DNA of 64,000 bases from Thiocapsa sp. (GCF_018399035.1 NZ_CP073760.1:3538001-3602000); one strand, 5' to 3'; counted from the first letter of the stretch, positions 18,101 to 26,187 are shown. Program-made: numbers and translations. The notes: generated by a model from the letters alone, not told the origin.

Positions 18101-18642
18101 TTGAAGGCGTCGAGGCCGCCTGCTTCCTCCAAGGTGATCTCCAGCTCCGAGAGATCGAGATCCCGCGCATAGCCCAGGCTCTGCAGGAAGAGCCGGTACA
18201 TGATCTCGGTGATGCTCTGATTGCCGGTGCGGATGCCCCGGTCGGTGGAGACATCGAAGATCACCGCCTCGGTGGGAATCTGCTCGGCGATGTTGGTCAG
18301 CAGGACCCGGGCCTTGGTGTCCTTGCAGCGCCGGGCGAGCAGCTCCCCCGCACCTTGCCCCAGGATGTACCGGTTGGCGAGGGCGAGACCGATGTACTTG
18401 GCGAAGCCGGACTTGCCCGAGCCGAAGAAGCCCGAAATCCAAACCGCGATGCCTTCGTTGGGTTTCTGCCAGGTGGCCAGGTAATGCTCGAAGATCTTCA
18501 GAAGATGCGACAGGATGGAGCTGGTGACGACGTATTCAGCCAGCTCGTCGCGGATGATCGTCTCGTCGGCCTGATCGACCTTGATGACCTCCTCGATGCG
18601 GCGATCGATATCGTTGGCGAAGAGGGTTTTGATTGGGGGCAT
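15103..18642 (-). CDS. brxC: BREX ATPase BrxC
   Basis: 1179 residues, the normal size for BrxC, the large P-loop protein essential to BREX. The N-terminus MPPIKTLFANDIDRRIEEVIKV, Walker A GFFGSGKS (71-78) and Walker B FVIDEV (about 258-263) are intact, and the long C-terminal region shows no obvious break. BrxC is thought to form the ATP-dependent core with PglX and PglZ. A heptamer array lies immediately upstream (18645-18736), separating it from the four-helix-bundle gene, so its expression probably depends on read-through from brxEAB. Confidence 0.93.
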   Translation of the reverse strand: MPPIKTLFANDIDRRIEEVIKVDQADETIIRDELAEYVVTSSILSHLLKIFEHYLATWQKPNEGIAVWISGFFGSGKSGFAKYIGLALANRYILGQGAGELLARRCKDTKARVLLTNIAEQIPTEAVIFDVSTDRGIRTGNQSITEIMYRLFLQSLGYARDLDLSELEITLEEAGGLDAFKAKYREVFAKDWDVEKGKIAIAVQQASRVMHALEPATYATADSWRESAMKRADITPGDLATRCMELMSRRRPGKTLLFVIDEVGQFVARDVQKMLDLQAVVQSFGRVGRGKLWILVTSQEKLTELVGGLDDRRVELARLMDRFPSELQVHLEPSDISEVTSQRVLAKNAEAEKTLRERFTEHRGRLTDNTRLTADITLPELTADAFIELYPLLPYQIDLIIQIVSGLRTQGGASKHVGGANRTIIKLAQQLLIHPDVDLANQPLGALARVDQIYDLVSGNIGSEIRAKIADIGTKIAHPLAQPVAKTICLLQYVRSVHRTAENIAAALHPAIDADSRLAEVRQALDALEKGLMVRRGDDGYRIPTPAEDDWERQRSGLVPKPGDTARLHAEAVTALWQPQPSHNLLDVKPFKAGLYLGERLAVEGDIPFHLTLAETGTECDRQVEEFRRRSQTETKAVFWVAAIGDAIDRETVELHRSKDILSRKERGAQTKDESALVAEEKIRQRRHQDEVRRLVKQSLLTGTIFFRGNDRSPDEGAGDVSRSAAKVLSQALPEVFDRFEEAAARVAKADLDALLTTENLRGLTPVYTDLGLVRDQVGKPTFNVETGVLAEVLARIENRTSYGETASGRWLTDEFAKEPFGWEFDTVRLLVIALLRAGKIEATSKGQVIDSALSLEARTNFTNNNLFRQASFRPRTTDCAFTDYIEAGEAYKTCFGKEIQEYDEALIAQAIRETSETHEETLREVVAQLDKHGLPGSEVIAAALSNIVGFRRQRDCQALKAFTACHQALKEAIKRGAELANALTEPALHDLGRARKALDSLWPFLEPEPDLGDADREHAERLKDLLARESFFRELPAIDQHTKALETAHQARLQQALDARARAYADAIQHLRGTPGWEDVGEDQRDRIAEPLATYAVAKAPNPSIPQLRADLDACPVRRDKAIEELMRLIDGNRVVKVSASSYFAGGIENEEQLDQALDGLKEQCLELIAAGKKVLVQ

Positions 18643-18644
18643 GG

Positions 18645-18736
18645 GATTGGGGTTCGGGGTTCAGGGATTGGGGTTCAGGGATTGGGGTTCGGGGTTCGGG
18701 GTTCGGGGTTCGGGGTTCGGGGTGCGGGGTTCAGGA
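18645..18736. repeat. Heptamer array between brxC and the four-helix gene
   Basis: GGGGTTCGGGGTTCAGGGATT-type units, about a dozen, directly upstream of the brxC start and overlapping the 3' end of the four-helix-bundle gene, whose last 18 or so residues (TPNPEPRTPNPNP) are repeat-encoded. Confidence 0.88.
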
Positions 18737-19082
18737 GCGATGCGCGGAGGGCGTTGAGCATGCGGCCGATTTCTGCTGTGGCGTTCAGGAGTTTGGGTTC
18801 TTGATCGGGACTCAAAAAACCGAGGCGACGGGAAAGCTCGGTTTGGGTCTCCAGCTCCAGGAGAGAACCGTAGGCGATCGTGACGAATCGTGCATAGTCC
18901 TTACCGCCGCGCCCATAGCCCTCGGCGATGTTCGAAGGAATCGACACTGCCGAGCGCCGCATCTGTGAAACGAGCCCGTATAACTCGTCGCGCGGAAACG
19001 AAGACGTCGCCTGATAAACGGTGCCCGCCAGATCCATCGCCAGATGCCAAACACGCAGACTCCGATGACCACGATCAGCCAA
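18675..19082 (-). CDS. Four-helix bundle protein (S23/IVS type)
   Basis: 135 residues of the S23-like four-helix-bundle family: VWHLAMDLAGTVYQATSSFPRDELYGLVSQMRRSAVSIPSNIAEGYGR is diagnostic. Such proteins are known from 23S rRNA intervening sequences and as accessory proteins near retroelements; their role is poorly defined. Translation probably starts at TTG 19082, since no in-frame ATG fits the family N-terminus. The C-terminus runs into the heptamer array. It is co-oriented between brxB and brxC, where BREX loci normally have no gene, so it looks like an acquired passenger or adaptor. Confidence 0.8.
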   Translation of the reverse strand: MADRGHRSLRVWHLAMDLAGTVYQATSSFPRDELYGLVSQMRRSAVSIPSNIAEGYGRGGKDYARFVTIAYGSLLELETQTELSRRLGFLSPDQEPKLLNATAEIGRMLNALRASLLNPAPRTPNPEPRTPNPNP

Positions 19083-19195
19083 GTCAACGACTCCCTGAGA
19101 TCTCAGTACACCAAAAGCTTACCATCGATCCGCCCGACTCACCCGCTCCCTAACCACTCATCTGCAGCCGCTGAACCCTGATTGCCTTGCGCGTC

Positions 19196-19311
19196 ACTCC
19201 GGCCATCGTGGCACGTGGCGCAGAGCGCTACGGGGCATGCGTGACACCGCAGAGCGGGTGTCACGAGCGACTGATGTTTTGGGTGGCCGGCCTTACGAGC
19301 GAGGCCAACCC
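19196..19311. repeat. Triple-hairpin dispersed repeat (copy 1)
   Basis: A roughly 115-base sequence with three hairpins in a row: GTGGCGCAGAGCGCTAC, TGACACCGCAGAGCGGGTGTCA in two arms, and GGCCGGCCTTACGAGCGAGGCC. A second copy, about 80 percent identical by eye, is at 58141-58251. No gene is in it. Confidence 0.75.
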
Positions 19312-19632
19312 TGAACCCTGAACCCTGAACCCCGAACCCTGCACCCGAACCCTGCACCCGAACCCTGCACCCGAACCCTGAACCCGAACCCTGAACCCTG
19401 AACCCTGAACCCTGAACCCTGAACCCTGAACCCTGAACCCTGAACCCTGAACCCTGAACCCTGAACCCTGAACCCTGAACCCTGAACCCTGAACCCTGAA
19501 CCCTGAACCCTGAACCCTGAACCCTGACCTCCGAACCCCGCACCCCGAACCCCGCACCCCGAACCCTGAACCCTGAACCCTGAACCCTGAACCCCGCACC
19601 CCGAACCCCGCACCCCGAACCCCGAACCCCTC
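19311..19632. repeat. Long heptamer array at the brxB 3' end
   Basis: About 320 bases of near-uninterrupted CCCTGAA / CCCCGAA / CCCGCAC units, the longest array in the window. Because 7 is not a multiple of 3, every frame encodes a 7-residue repeat (VQGSGFR), which makes spurious long open frames. It ends four bases before the brxB stop codon. Confidence 0.95.
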
Positions 19633-19636
19633 CCCC

Positions 19637-20215
19637 TCAAAAAATCTTCGGCCGATAATTGTGCTCGGCATCCAGCACGCCCATGAACCGCAGACCCGCG
19701 GCGCCGTCCAGTTCGCCGGGGTAGAACAGGACAGCGGGCACCTGGACCTTGCCCTTGATCTGCTCCAGCAGCGCGGATGTGCGGTAGACGGGGAAGAGGG
19801 CACCTGCACGGACGATGAAGACCAGGTCGCGCAGCGGATCGGCGGCGTCGGGGATGCGTCGAGCGACCAACTCATCGAGCGGTTGGTACTCACTCAGGAT
19901 CTGGAAGATGGTGTCGACCGTTGCCTCGAGACCGACCGATTTCTCCGCGTCGACGAGCGCGTCGGGACCCATGTCTTCCGCTTCCAGCGCTGTGGCGAGA
20001 CACTCGGCGAGCGAGATGATCGTCACCCGTTTACCGGACTGCTCCAGCCGCGTGCGCAGCAGCGAGACCTGCCGACGTACCCCGAACTCCTCCTCCGGCG
20101 GATAGCGGAAGATGGCGTAGGGCATGTCGTGGTATGCGCTGAGCTGCTGCCGGGGGTCCGGTTGCATCAGCACAGGTTCAAGCTGCCGGGTCAGACGCTC
20201 TTTCCAATCGGGCAT
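19637..20215 (-). CDS. brxB: BREX protein BrxB (DUF1788)
   Basis: 192 residues, full-length DUF1788: an LTRQLEPVLM N-terminus, the YAIFRYPPEEEFGVRRQVSL motif and the C-terminal PAVLFYPGELDG...LRFMGVLD are characteristic. BrxB is a small structural component of BREX of uncertain biochemistry. The start at 20215 overlaps the brxA stop (TGATG), which is why the longer frame to 20368 is rejected. A long heptamer array begins directly after the stop. Confidence 0.93.
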   Translation of the reverse strand: MPDWKERLTRQLEPVLMQPDPRQQLSAYHDMPYAIFRYPPEEEFGVRRQVSLLRTRLEQSGKRVTIISLAECLATALEAEDMGPDALVDAEKSVGLEATVDTIFQILSEYQPLDELVARRIPDAADPLRDLVFIVRAGALFPVYRTSALLEQIKGKVQVPAVLFYPGELDGAAGLRFMGVLDAEHNYRPKIF

Positions 20216-20994
20216 CAGCAGAGCTCCTTCGCGTAGTCGGCCGCGGATGCCGCCGGCAGCTTGATTTGGGCGAGACTCCCGGCAACCTCGTAATGCAGCT
20301 TGCGAAACTGGTGCAGACGCAGCAGCTCGCGCTCGACGTCGGCGGCCTCCATCAAATACATCCGCCAATCCTCGGCATCGATGACCCGTCGTGCGTTGGC
20401 CTCACGCTCCATCATGGCATGCAGCAGATAGAGGAAACTCTGCTCGGGCAGATGATAGGAGGCAAATTCGCGCGCCTGCAGGCCCTGCAAAAGCCCGAAG
20501 TCGGCCGCGATGCGCAGCAATCCCGAGGCCACACGTTTGGACGTGCTTTCGCTCCAGTGCCCGGACCAGGCGATGCCCTTTTTCTTGCTCAGTCCCTGAA
20601 GGTAAGGCATCACATCTGCTGCGCGCAGGCGGTAAGCGCCGGCAGTGAACTGTGGGTAGAGCCAGTTGACGAGGAAATCACGGACCAGGAACTCGTCGCG
20701 GGTCATGTGGAAGAGCAGCAGCGGTTTCCAGATCTCCGGGTCACAGCCGGCCTTGGCCAGAGCGACCAGCGCGCGGTCGCGTCCTGCGGGGTCGAAGCGA
20801 CGGTTGAGGACTTTGCCGACATTCAGCGCCCAATTCGCACTCGTGGCACCCATCGTGTTTTCAAGGCGCGCACGCTTGAGATTCTCGGCCTTGGAAAGCG
20901 TGTCGTCCCATCCACGAAAAACCGCATAGGTCTGGGGGATGAGAGCGCCTTTGACGATAGTGAAGGAGGAGACGACGTTGGATCGGGCCTCCAT
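20215..20994 (-). CDS. brxA: BREX protein BrxA (DUF1819)
   Basis: 259 residues, the usual DUF1819 length, with family segments SSFTIVKGALIPQTYAVFRGWD near the N-terminus and ASYHLPEQSFLYLLHAMMERE in the middle. BrxA is a small DNA-binding helical BREX component. ATG at 20994 follows the brxE stop by one base, which fixes this start; the open frame to 21153 lies inside brxE. It forms a tight brxE-brxA-brxB operon. Confidence 0.93.
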   Translation of the reverse strand: MEARSNVVSSFTIVKGALIPQTYAVFRGWDDTLSKAENLKRARLENTMGATSANWALNVGKVLNRRFDPAGRDRALVALAKAGCDPEIWKPLLLFHMTRDEFLVRDFLVNWLYPQFTAGAYRLRAADVMPYLQGLSKKKGIAWSGHWSESTSKRVASGLLRIAADFGLLQGLQAREFASYHLPEQSFLYLLHAMMEREANARRVIDAEDWRMYLMEAADVERELLRLHQFRKLHYEVAGSLAQIKLPAASAADYAKELC

Positions 20995-20995
20995 G

Positions 20996-21589
20996 TCACT
21001 CCTCGAGCCGCGCGTACGCAATGGCCGGATGACCCCGTTCGCCCTTGGCGAAACCAGCCGCCAGAAGGGTGATCGTCTCGTCGTTGGGTTGGTGGGTACC
21101 GGGCAAGGGGACCGATCGCCCCTCGGCCGAGCGGCGCAACTGGCCGACCGCATCCAGGTGACGTTGGTCGACGAGTCCAGCCTCGGCGAGCGTCACGAGC
21201 AGATCCTTGTGGTCCGTGGATGCCAACTGAGCAAAGAAAGGGGACCAGCGTTCGCCCTGGTCCAACCAGTCCTGCCAGTGCTCCTCGAATTGATCCTCGA
21301 TCCGGGCGGGGAGGCTCCAGAGCGTCATGCAACCCGGCGGGTCGAAAAGCGCATGGCAACGGCTGCGCGCGACCGCAAAGGCGATCCGAGCCTGGGCGAA
21401 ATGATGGGTCGAGGGGAAGCCGCGCTGCAGCGCCAGCGCGCCATGTCGGCCGAGGATTCCGTTGGTGTTCCACCAGCCTGCCCTGTCCATCTCCCCGTGA
21501 CGGGCGACGATCAGTCGGAGCTTGAGGAGCCGCTCCAGATCGACGCGGGGGTCTCTTTTGGATGCGTCCTGGTTCACTGCTGCTTCCAT
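20996..21589 (-). CDS. brxE: BrxE family protein
   Basis: 197 residues: LLKLRLIVARHGEMDRAGWWNTNGILG, then a THHFAQARIAFAVA helix and DPPGCMTLWSLPARIEDQFEEHW. This matches my memory of BrxE, the first gene of type 5 and 6 BREX loci. Its place directly before brxA and the brxEABC-pglX-pglZ order support type 6-like classification. It is the first gene after glmS, 118 bases downstream of its stop; AGAGGA upstream of the ATG is a plausible ribosome-binding site. Function of BrxE is not established. Confidence 0.75.
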   Translation of the reverse strand: MEAAVNQDASKRDPRVDLERLLKLRLIVARHGEMDRAGWWNTNGILGRHGALALQRGFPSTHHFAQARIAFAVARSRCHALFDPPGCMTLWSLPARIEDQFEEHWQDWLDQGERWSPFFAQLASTDHKDLLVTLAEAGLVDQRHLDAVGQLRRSAEGRSVPLPGTHQPNDETITLLAAGFAKGERGHPAIAYARLEE

Positions 21590-21707
21590 CCGGCCGATTC
21601 CTCTGATCCTACGTCGCTGTAGCCGTCCACATGGAGCGCGACGTCAAAACCCCAAAGAAAAACTCTTTGCACGAGGTACTCATACATTCCCCCTGTGCCG
21701 CACCAAC

Positions 21708-21745
21708 CTATTCGACTGTTACGGATTTCGCCAGATTGCGCGGCT
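21708..21745 (-). other. attTn7-like site at the glmS 3' end
   Basis: The last glmS codons encode [12 protein letters not shown], the same residues as the 3' end of enterobacterial glmS that TnsD recognises for Tn7 insertion. The BREX island begins within 120 bases downstream. I see no tns genes or Tn7 ends, so this marks a conserved insertion hot spot only. Confidence 0.5.
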
Positions 21746-23540
21746 GATCCACATCGGTCCCCTTGAGGACGGCAACGTGATAGGCAAGGAGCTGCAGCGG
21801 AATCGTGAAGATGATGGGGTCGATCAGATCGTCGGTCTCGGGGAGACGGATGACGGTGACACCTTCCTCTTCGACCATGGGGACTTGCAGGTCGGCGAAG
21901 ACATAGAGTTGGCCGCCGCGTGCGCGGACCTCTTCGAGATTGGATTTGAGCTTTTCGAGCAGGGCATTGTTGGGTGCGACGGCGACCACGGGCATTTGCT
22001 CGTCGATCAAGGCAAGGGGGCCATGCTTGAGCTCGCCCGCCGGGTATGCCTCGGCATGGATGTAGGAGATCTCTTTGAGCTTGAGCGCGCCTTCCATGGC
22101 GATCGGGTATTGCTCGCCGCGTCCGAGGAAGAGCGTGTGCTGCTTGTCGACGAAGACCTCGGCAAGGGCGGCGATCCGCTCGTCGAGCTCCAGCACGGCA
22201 TCGACCTTGCCTGGGAGCGCTCGCAACAGCGCGACCACATGGGCCTCGTCGGTATCGCTCAGCGCGTTTTCGTGGCCGAGCGCCACGGTCATCAGCAACA
22301 AGGACACCAGTTGGGTGGTAAACGCCTTGGTGGAGGCGACGCCGATCTCGGGGCCGGCATGGGTGAGCAGCACCAGGTCGGACTCGCGGACCAGGGAGCT
22401 TTCGGGGACATTGCAGATGGCCAGCGTCGCCGCATAGCCCGAGGACTTCGCCAGACGCAGCGCCGCGAGCGTATCGGCCGTCTCGCCCGATTGGGAGAGT
22501 GTCACGAAGAGTGCGTCGGGCGGCACCACCTGTTTGCGATAGCGGTACTCGCTCGCGACCTCGACGGTGCAGGGCAGGCCGGCGAGGGCCTCGATCCAAT
22601 AGCGCGCGACCAAGGCGGCATGGTAGCTGGTGCCGCAGGCGACCAGGGTCACCGCCTTGACTCGAGCGAAAATCTCCGGGGCCAGATTGCCGAAGCTCTC
22701 CGGCAGGACGCGGGTACCGACCAAGCGACCTTCGAGCGTGTCGGCGATCGCACGCGGCTGCTCGAAGATCTCCTTGAGCATGAAGTGGCGGTACTCGCCA
22801 CGCTCGGCGGCATCGGCCGAGACGGCGGAGGTCTTCACCGGCCGCACGACGAGGTTGCCGTCGCGGTCCCAGATGCGGACCGATTCGCGGGTCAGCTCGG
22901 CGATATCGCCCTCTTCGAGGAAGATGAAGCGATTGGTCACGGGCAGCAGGGCGAAGACATCGGAGGCAATGAAATGCTCGCCGAATCCGACCCCGATGAC
23001 CAGAGGGCTCCCTTGGCGTGCCGCGACGAGATGTTCGCCATCCTGCGCATCGATGACGCCGAGGGCATAGGCGCCGCGCAGGCGTGTCGTCGCCAGACGC
23101 ACGGCATCGAGCAGGGCATGGCCGGCCTCGAGCTGGTCGAAAACGGCGTGGACGACGACCTCCGTGTCGGTCTCCGAGGTGAAGCGGTGGCCCGCGGCGG
23201 TTTGCTCGCGACGCAGCTCTTCGTGATTTTCGATGATCCCGTTGTGCACGACCAGGCAGCGGTCGCGACAGACGTGGGGATGGGCGTTGCGGGTGGCCGG
23301 CTCGCCATGGGTCGCCCAGCGCGTATGCGCGATGCCCAGCGTGCCGGGCAACGACCGCTCGGCGACCGCCTCGGCCAGACGCGCGACCTTCCCGAGGGTG
23401 CGGGCGCGGTTGAGACGGCAGGGTGCCTCGAGCACCGCAATGCCCGCGGAGTCGTAGCCCCGATACTCAAGCCGCCGCAGGCCTTCCAGCAGGATGGCCG
23501 AGACCGGACGTTGGGCGATCGCACCGACGATACCGCACAT
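21708..23540 (-). CDS. glmS: Glutamine-fructose-6-phosphate aminotransferase GlmS
   Basis: 610 residues, complete. Makes glucosamine-6-phosphate from fructose-6-phosphate and glutamine, the first step to UDP-GlcNAc. The N-terminal glutaminase starts MCGIVGA with catalytic Cys2 and contains [14 protein letters not shown] and [10 protein letters not shown]; two SIS domains follow ([46 protein letters not shown]) and the end LAKSVTVE is intact. It is separated from glmU by a repeat element of about 100 bases that could affect cotranscription. Confidence 0.98.
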   Translation of the reverse strand: MCGIVGAIAQRPVSAILLEGLRRLEYRGYDSAGIAVLEAPCRLNRARTLGKVARLAEAVAERSLPGTLGIAHTRWATHGEPATRNAHPHVCRDRCLVVHNGIIENHEELRREQTAAGHRFTSETDTEVVVHAVFDQLEAGHALLDAVRLATTRLRGAYALGVIDAQDGEHLVAARQGSPLVIGVGFGEHFIASDVFALLPVTNRFIFLEEGDIAELTRESVRIWDRDGNLVVRPVKTSAVSADAAERGEYRHFMLKEIFEQPRAIADTLEGRLVGTRVLPESFGNLAPEIFARVKAVTLVACGTSYHAALVARYWIEALAGLPCTVEVASEYRYRKQVVPPDALFVTLSQSGETADTLAALRLAKSSGYAATLAICNVPESSLVRESDLVLLTHAGPEIGVASTKAFTTQLVSLLLMTVALGHENALSDTDEAHVVALLRALPGKVDAVLELDERIAALAEVFVDKQHTLFLGRGEQYPIAMEGALKLKEISYIHAEAYPAGELKHGPLALIDEQMPVVAVAPNNALLEKLKSNLEEVRARGGQLYVFADLQVPMVEEEGVTVIRLPETDDLIDPIIFTIPLQLLAYHVAVLKGTDVDQPRNLAKSVTVE

Positions 23541-23561
23541 GACTTAATCCCTCGTGTGTCT

Positions 23562-23665
23562 TAAACCGCGCACAGCGCGGTATGCGATGTTTTGGGAAGG
23601 GGTCGGCCCCGGCAGATTTGATGACCGTTGGAGTCGGCGCGGTTTAACGCTCTGGACGCGGTTTA
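23562..23665. repeat. Deleted bimodular repeat between glmU and glmS
   Basis: Module A is complete (23562-23646, TAAACCGCG to CGCGGTTTA) and is followed by only the last 18 or so bases of module B (CTCTGGACGCGGTTTA). Compared with the copy at 300-495, the AT spacer and most of module B are deleted. Confidence 0.75.
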
Positions 23666-23681
23666 GACCGATCCGACCCGA

Positions 23682-25052
23682 TCAGGGGGCGGGCCGCTTC
23701 CGAGGCCGCGCCCATCCCGGAATCGACCTTTGCGGGGCGCGCGTCAGCGTGAGTTGGTCCGCCGGGGTGTCGCGCGCAATCACGGAACCGGCGCCGATGG
23801 TCGCGCCGGCGCCGACCCGCACGGGCGCGACCAGAGCGGTATTGGATCCGATAAAGGCCCCGTCTTCGATCCGGGTGACCGACTTGTTGGCGCCGTCGTA
23901 GTTGCAGGTGATGGTTCCCGCGCCGACATTCACGCCGGCGCCGATCTCGGCGTCGCCCAGATAGGCCAGATGGTTGGCCTTGCTCCCGGTGCCGAGGCTG
24001 GTCTTTTTGATCTCCACGAAATTGCCGACATGGGTGTGGTCGGCAAGTCGGGTGTCGGGACGCAGTCGCGCGAACGGACCGATCCGCGCGTGGGCCCCGA
24101 CGGAGGCACCCTCGATCACCGAGTTGGCCAGGACGTGGGTGTCGGGGCCGATGCTGCAGTCCTTGAGGAGACAGTTGGGGCCGATACGCGTGCCGCTCGA
24201 GAGCCGGACCAGGCCCTCGAACACGCAGTTGATGTCGATCACGACATCCGGCTCGGCTTGAAGGACGCCGCGCAGATCGAACCGCGACGGATCCGCCAAG
24301 GTCACGCCCGAGCGCATGAGGTCTTCCGCGGCATGGCGCTGATAGTCGCGCTCGAGGGCCGCGAGTTGAACCCGGTCGTTGACCCCGGCGACCTCCGCGA
24401 GCCGTCCGGGCCGGGTCGATGCAACCGCCACGCCCTCGGCCGCGGCCAGCGCGGTCACGTCGGTGAGATAGTATTCGCCCTGGACGTTGTCGTTGCCGAT
24501 GCGGGCGAGCCAGCCGTCGAGCCTCGATCGGTCCGCGACCAGAATGCCTGTGTTGATCTCGGTGACCGCGCGCTGTTCGGGTGTCGCGTCCTTTTCCTCG
24601 ACGATCCCGACGACCCTGCCGCGGCTGTCGCGCAGGATCCGTCCGTAACCGGCGGGATCCGGGACATCGGCAGTCAGGATCCCGAGCTCGGTATCCGCCG
24701 CAACGTGGCGCAGACGATTCAAGGTCTCGGCCGAGATGAGCGGCACGTCGCCGTAAAGGATCAAGACACGATCCATGTCCGCGACCTGGGGCATGGCCTG
24801 GATGACGGCGTGTCCGGTGCCCAATTGCTCGGCCTGCTCGACCCAGAGGCATCCGGTATCGGCCAGCGCGGTGCGAACCTGATCGCCGCCGTGACCGTAG
24901 ACGGTGACGATGCGTTCGGCGCCGATCGCCGCAGCGGTGTCCAGGACATGGGCAAGCAATGGCTTCCCGGCCAAGGGATGAAGGACCTTCGGCAGGGCGG
25001 AGCGCATCCGCTTGCCGAGCCCCGCCGCCAAGATCACGACTCCAAGCCTCAT
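23682..25052 (-). CDS. glmU: Bifunctional GlmU (UDP-GlcNAc synthesis)
   Basis: 456 residues. The N-terminal pyrophosphorylase carries the nucleotide-binding LGVVILAAGLGKRMRS motif (residues 2-17) and the C-terminal half is the left-handed beta-helix acetyltransferase with hexapeptide repeats (RIGPNCLLKDCSIGPDTHV; GAGTITCNYDGANK). It converts glucosamine-1-phosphate to UDP-GlcNAc in two steps. ATG 25052 is chosen because AGAGGGCG lies just upstream and the product begins like known GlmU; the frame continues to 25118 without a better start. Follows the FKBP gene and atp operon in the usual gammaproteobacterial order. Confidence 0.97.
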   Translation of the reverse strand: MRLGVVILAAGLGKRMRSALPKVLHPLAGKPLLAHVLDTAAAIGAERIVTVYGHGGDQVRTALADTGCLWVEQAEQLGTGHAVIQAMPQVADMDRVLILYGDVPLISAETLNRLRHVAADTELGILTADVPDPAGYGRILRDSRGRVVGIVEEKDATPEQRAVTEINTGILVADRSRLDGWLARIGNDNVQGEYYLTDVTALAAAEGVAVASTRPGRLAEVAGVNDRVQLAALERDYQRHAAEDLMRSGVTLADPSRFDLRGVLQAEPDVVIDINCVFEGLVRLSSGTRIGPNCLLKDCSIGPDTHVLANSVIEGASVGAHARIGPFARLRPDTRLADHTHVGNFVEIKKTSLGTGSKANHLAYLGDAEIGAGVNVGAGTITCNYDGANKSVTRIEDGAFIGSNTALVAPVRVGAGATIGAGSVIARDTPADQLTLTRAPQRSIPGWARPRKRPAP

Positions 25053-25077
25053 CGCTTCGCCCTCTTCGAACGCCGGG

Positions 25078-25575
25078 TCAGTGCAAACCGCCGCCGGGAA
25101 GCATACCACCCTCGCCAAGGTCCGCCGTCAACTCCGCATGTGTCGGTTCGCGCACCTCCTCGATCCGGACATGCACGCGCAGGGTCTTGCCGGCGAGCGG
25201 ATGGTTACCGTCGAGGGTGAGCTTGCCGTCCTCGATCCGGGTGACGTGGAACTGGCGCGTTTCCCCGGCCTCGTTCTCCATCTGCACCTCGGCACCGACG
25301 AATCTGAATTCGGGCGGCACGTTCTCCGAGGCGTCGGTAAAGATCAGGTCGGGATCATGCGCGCCGAAGCCTTGATCCGGCCCCAGGACCAGCTCGACCG
25401 CGTCGCCGGCACAGCGCCCGTCGACGGCCGCACCCATGCCGCCGATCAGCTCGGTCTGACCGCCGTGAATATAGCTGACCGGGATGTCGGTCTGCTCCAG
25501 GATGTTGCCCTGCCCGTCTTCGATTCGGTAGGTCAGTGCGACAAGCTTGCCGGCACTGATGAGCTGTTCGGTCAT
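25078..25575 (-). CDS. FKBP-type peptidyl-prolyl isomerase (SlyD-like)
   Basis: 165 residues, SlyD/FkpB-type FKBP with a flap (IF) domain insert: LVALTYRIEDGQGNILEQTD...IHGGQTELIGGMGAAVDGRCAGD, then FGAHDPDLIF and DGNHPLAGKTLRVHVRIEEV. It catalyses prolyl isomerisation and may chaperone proteins; the metal-binding His/Cys tail of E. coli SlyD is absent. It sits between atpC and glmU, 26 bases from the glmU start. Confidence 0.9.
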   Translation of the reverse strand: MTEQLISAGKLVALTYRIEDGQGNILEQTDIPVSYIHGGQTELIGGMGAAVDGRCAGDAVELVLGPDQGFGAHDPDLIFTDASENVPPEFRFVGAEVQMENEAGETRQFHVTRIEDGKLTLDGNHPLAGKTLRVHVRIEEVREPTHAELTADLGEGGMLPGGGLH

Positions 25576-25692
25576 GATGGGGTTCGCCTCCGGGTCAGGA
25601 TGGGCCGGCGGGGTCCCCTTGCGGGTCGCCGGTGCGGCATGGCGAACAAGGGGAGCAGGAAGAGATCGAGGGGTGGCCTCGTAAAATGAACA

Positions 25693-25714
25693 GCCCGCTC
25701 ATGTCGGAGCGGGC
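25693..25714 (-). terminator. Terminator after atpC
   Basis: Perfect 8-bp stem GCCCGCTC / GAGCGGGC with a 6-base loop; on the minus strand it is followed by TGTTCATTTT. Lies 38 bases past the atpC stop and probably ends the atp operon transcript. Confidence 0.7.
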
Positions 25715-25751
25715 CTCTTGATTCGGGCATTCAAGGAACAATCCGAAGGGA

Positions 25752-26174
25752 TTACCCCTTCATCTTGCGAAGCTTCTCGATTGCGCGCAACTGTGCGATC
25801 GCCTCGGCCAGCTCGGCTTGCGCCTTGGCGTACTCGAACTGAGCGGTTTGACCGGCCAATGCCTCCTCGGCACGGCGCTTGGCGTCGAGTGCCGCGGCCT
25901 CGTCGAGGTCACGCGCACGGATCGCGGTATCGGCCAAGACGGTCACGACATGCGGCTGGACCTCGAGCATGCCGCCGGAGACATAGAAATGCTCCTGCTC
26001 GCCATGCTCGTCCTCGACCCGCACGTCACCCGGCTTCAGACGGCTGATGAAGGCGGTATGCCGCGGCGCGATACCGACCTCGCCCAGCTCGGCGGTTGCG
26101 TACACCATGGCCGCCTTACCCGAGTGAATCGCCCCTTCGGCGCTTACGATATCGACGTGAATTGTCATCGCCAT
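25752..26174 (-). CDS. atpC: F1 ATP synthase epsilon subunit
   Basis: 140 residues, complete: [19 protein letters not shown] and [16 protein letters not shown] beta-sandwich region, then the C-terminal helical hairpin (RAEEALAGQ...[16 protein letters not shown]). Inhibitory and coupling subunit of F1. ATG at 26174 or 26168. Its distance from atpD (about 200 bases) is much larger than usual because two palindromic repeats lie between them. Confidence 0.97.
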   Translation of the reverse strand: MAMTIHVDIVSAEGAIHSGKAAMVYATAELGEVGIAPRHTAFISRLKPGDVRVEDEHGEQEHFYVSGGMLEVQPHVVTVLADTAIRARDLDEAAALDAKRRAEEALAGQTAQFEYAKAQAELAEAIAQLRAIEKLRKMKG

Positions 26175-26187
26175 AGTGCACCCCTAT

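Noticed and set aside
15106..18804. Long plus-strand frames opposite brxC
   Set aside because: Antisense shadows in GC-rich DNA; the minus strand encodes a full BrxC with Walker motifs.
19261..19893. Open frames encoding VQGSGFR-type 7-residue repeats (also near 411-690)
   Set aside because: They are produced by the 7-base tandem arrays, which stay open in several frames; no ribosome-binding site and no conserved domain.
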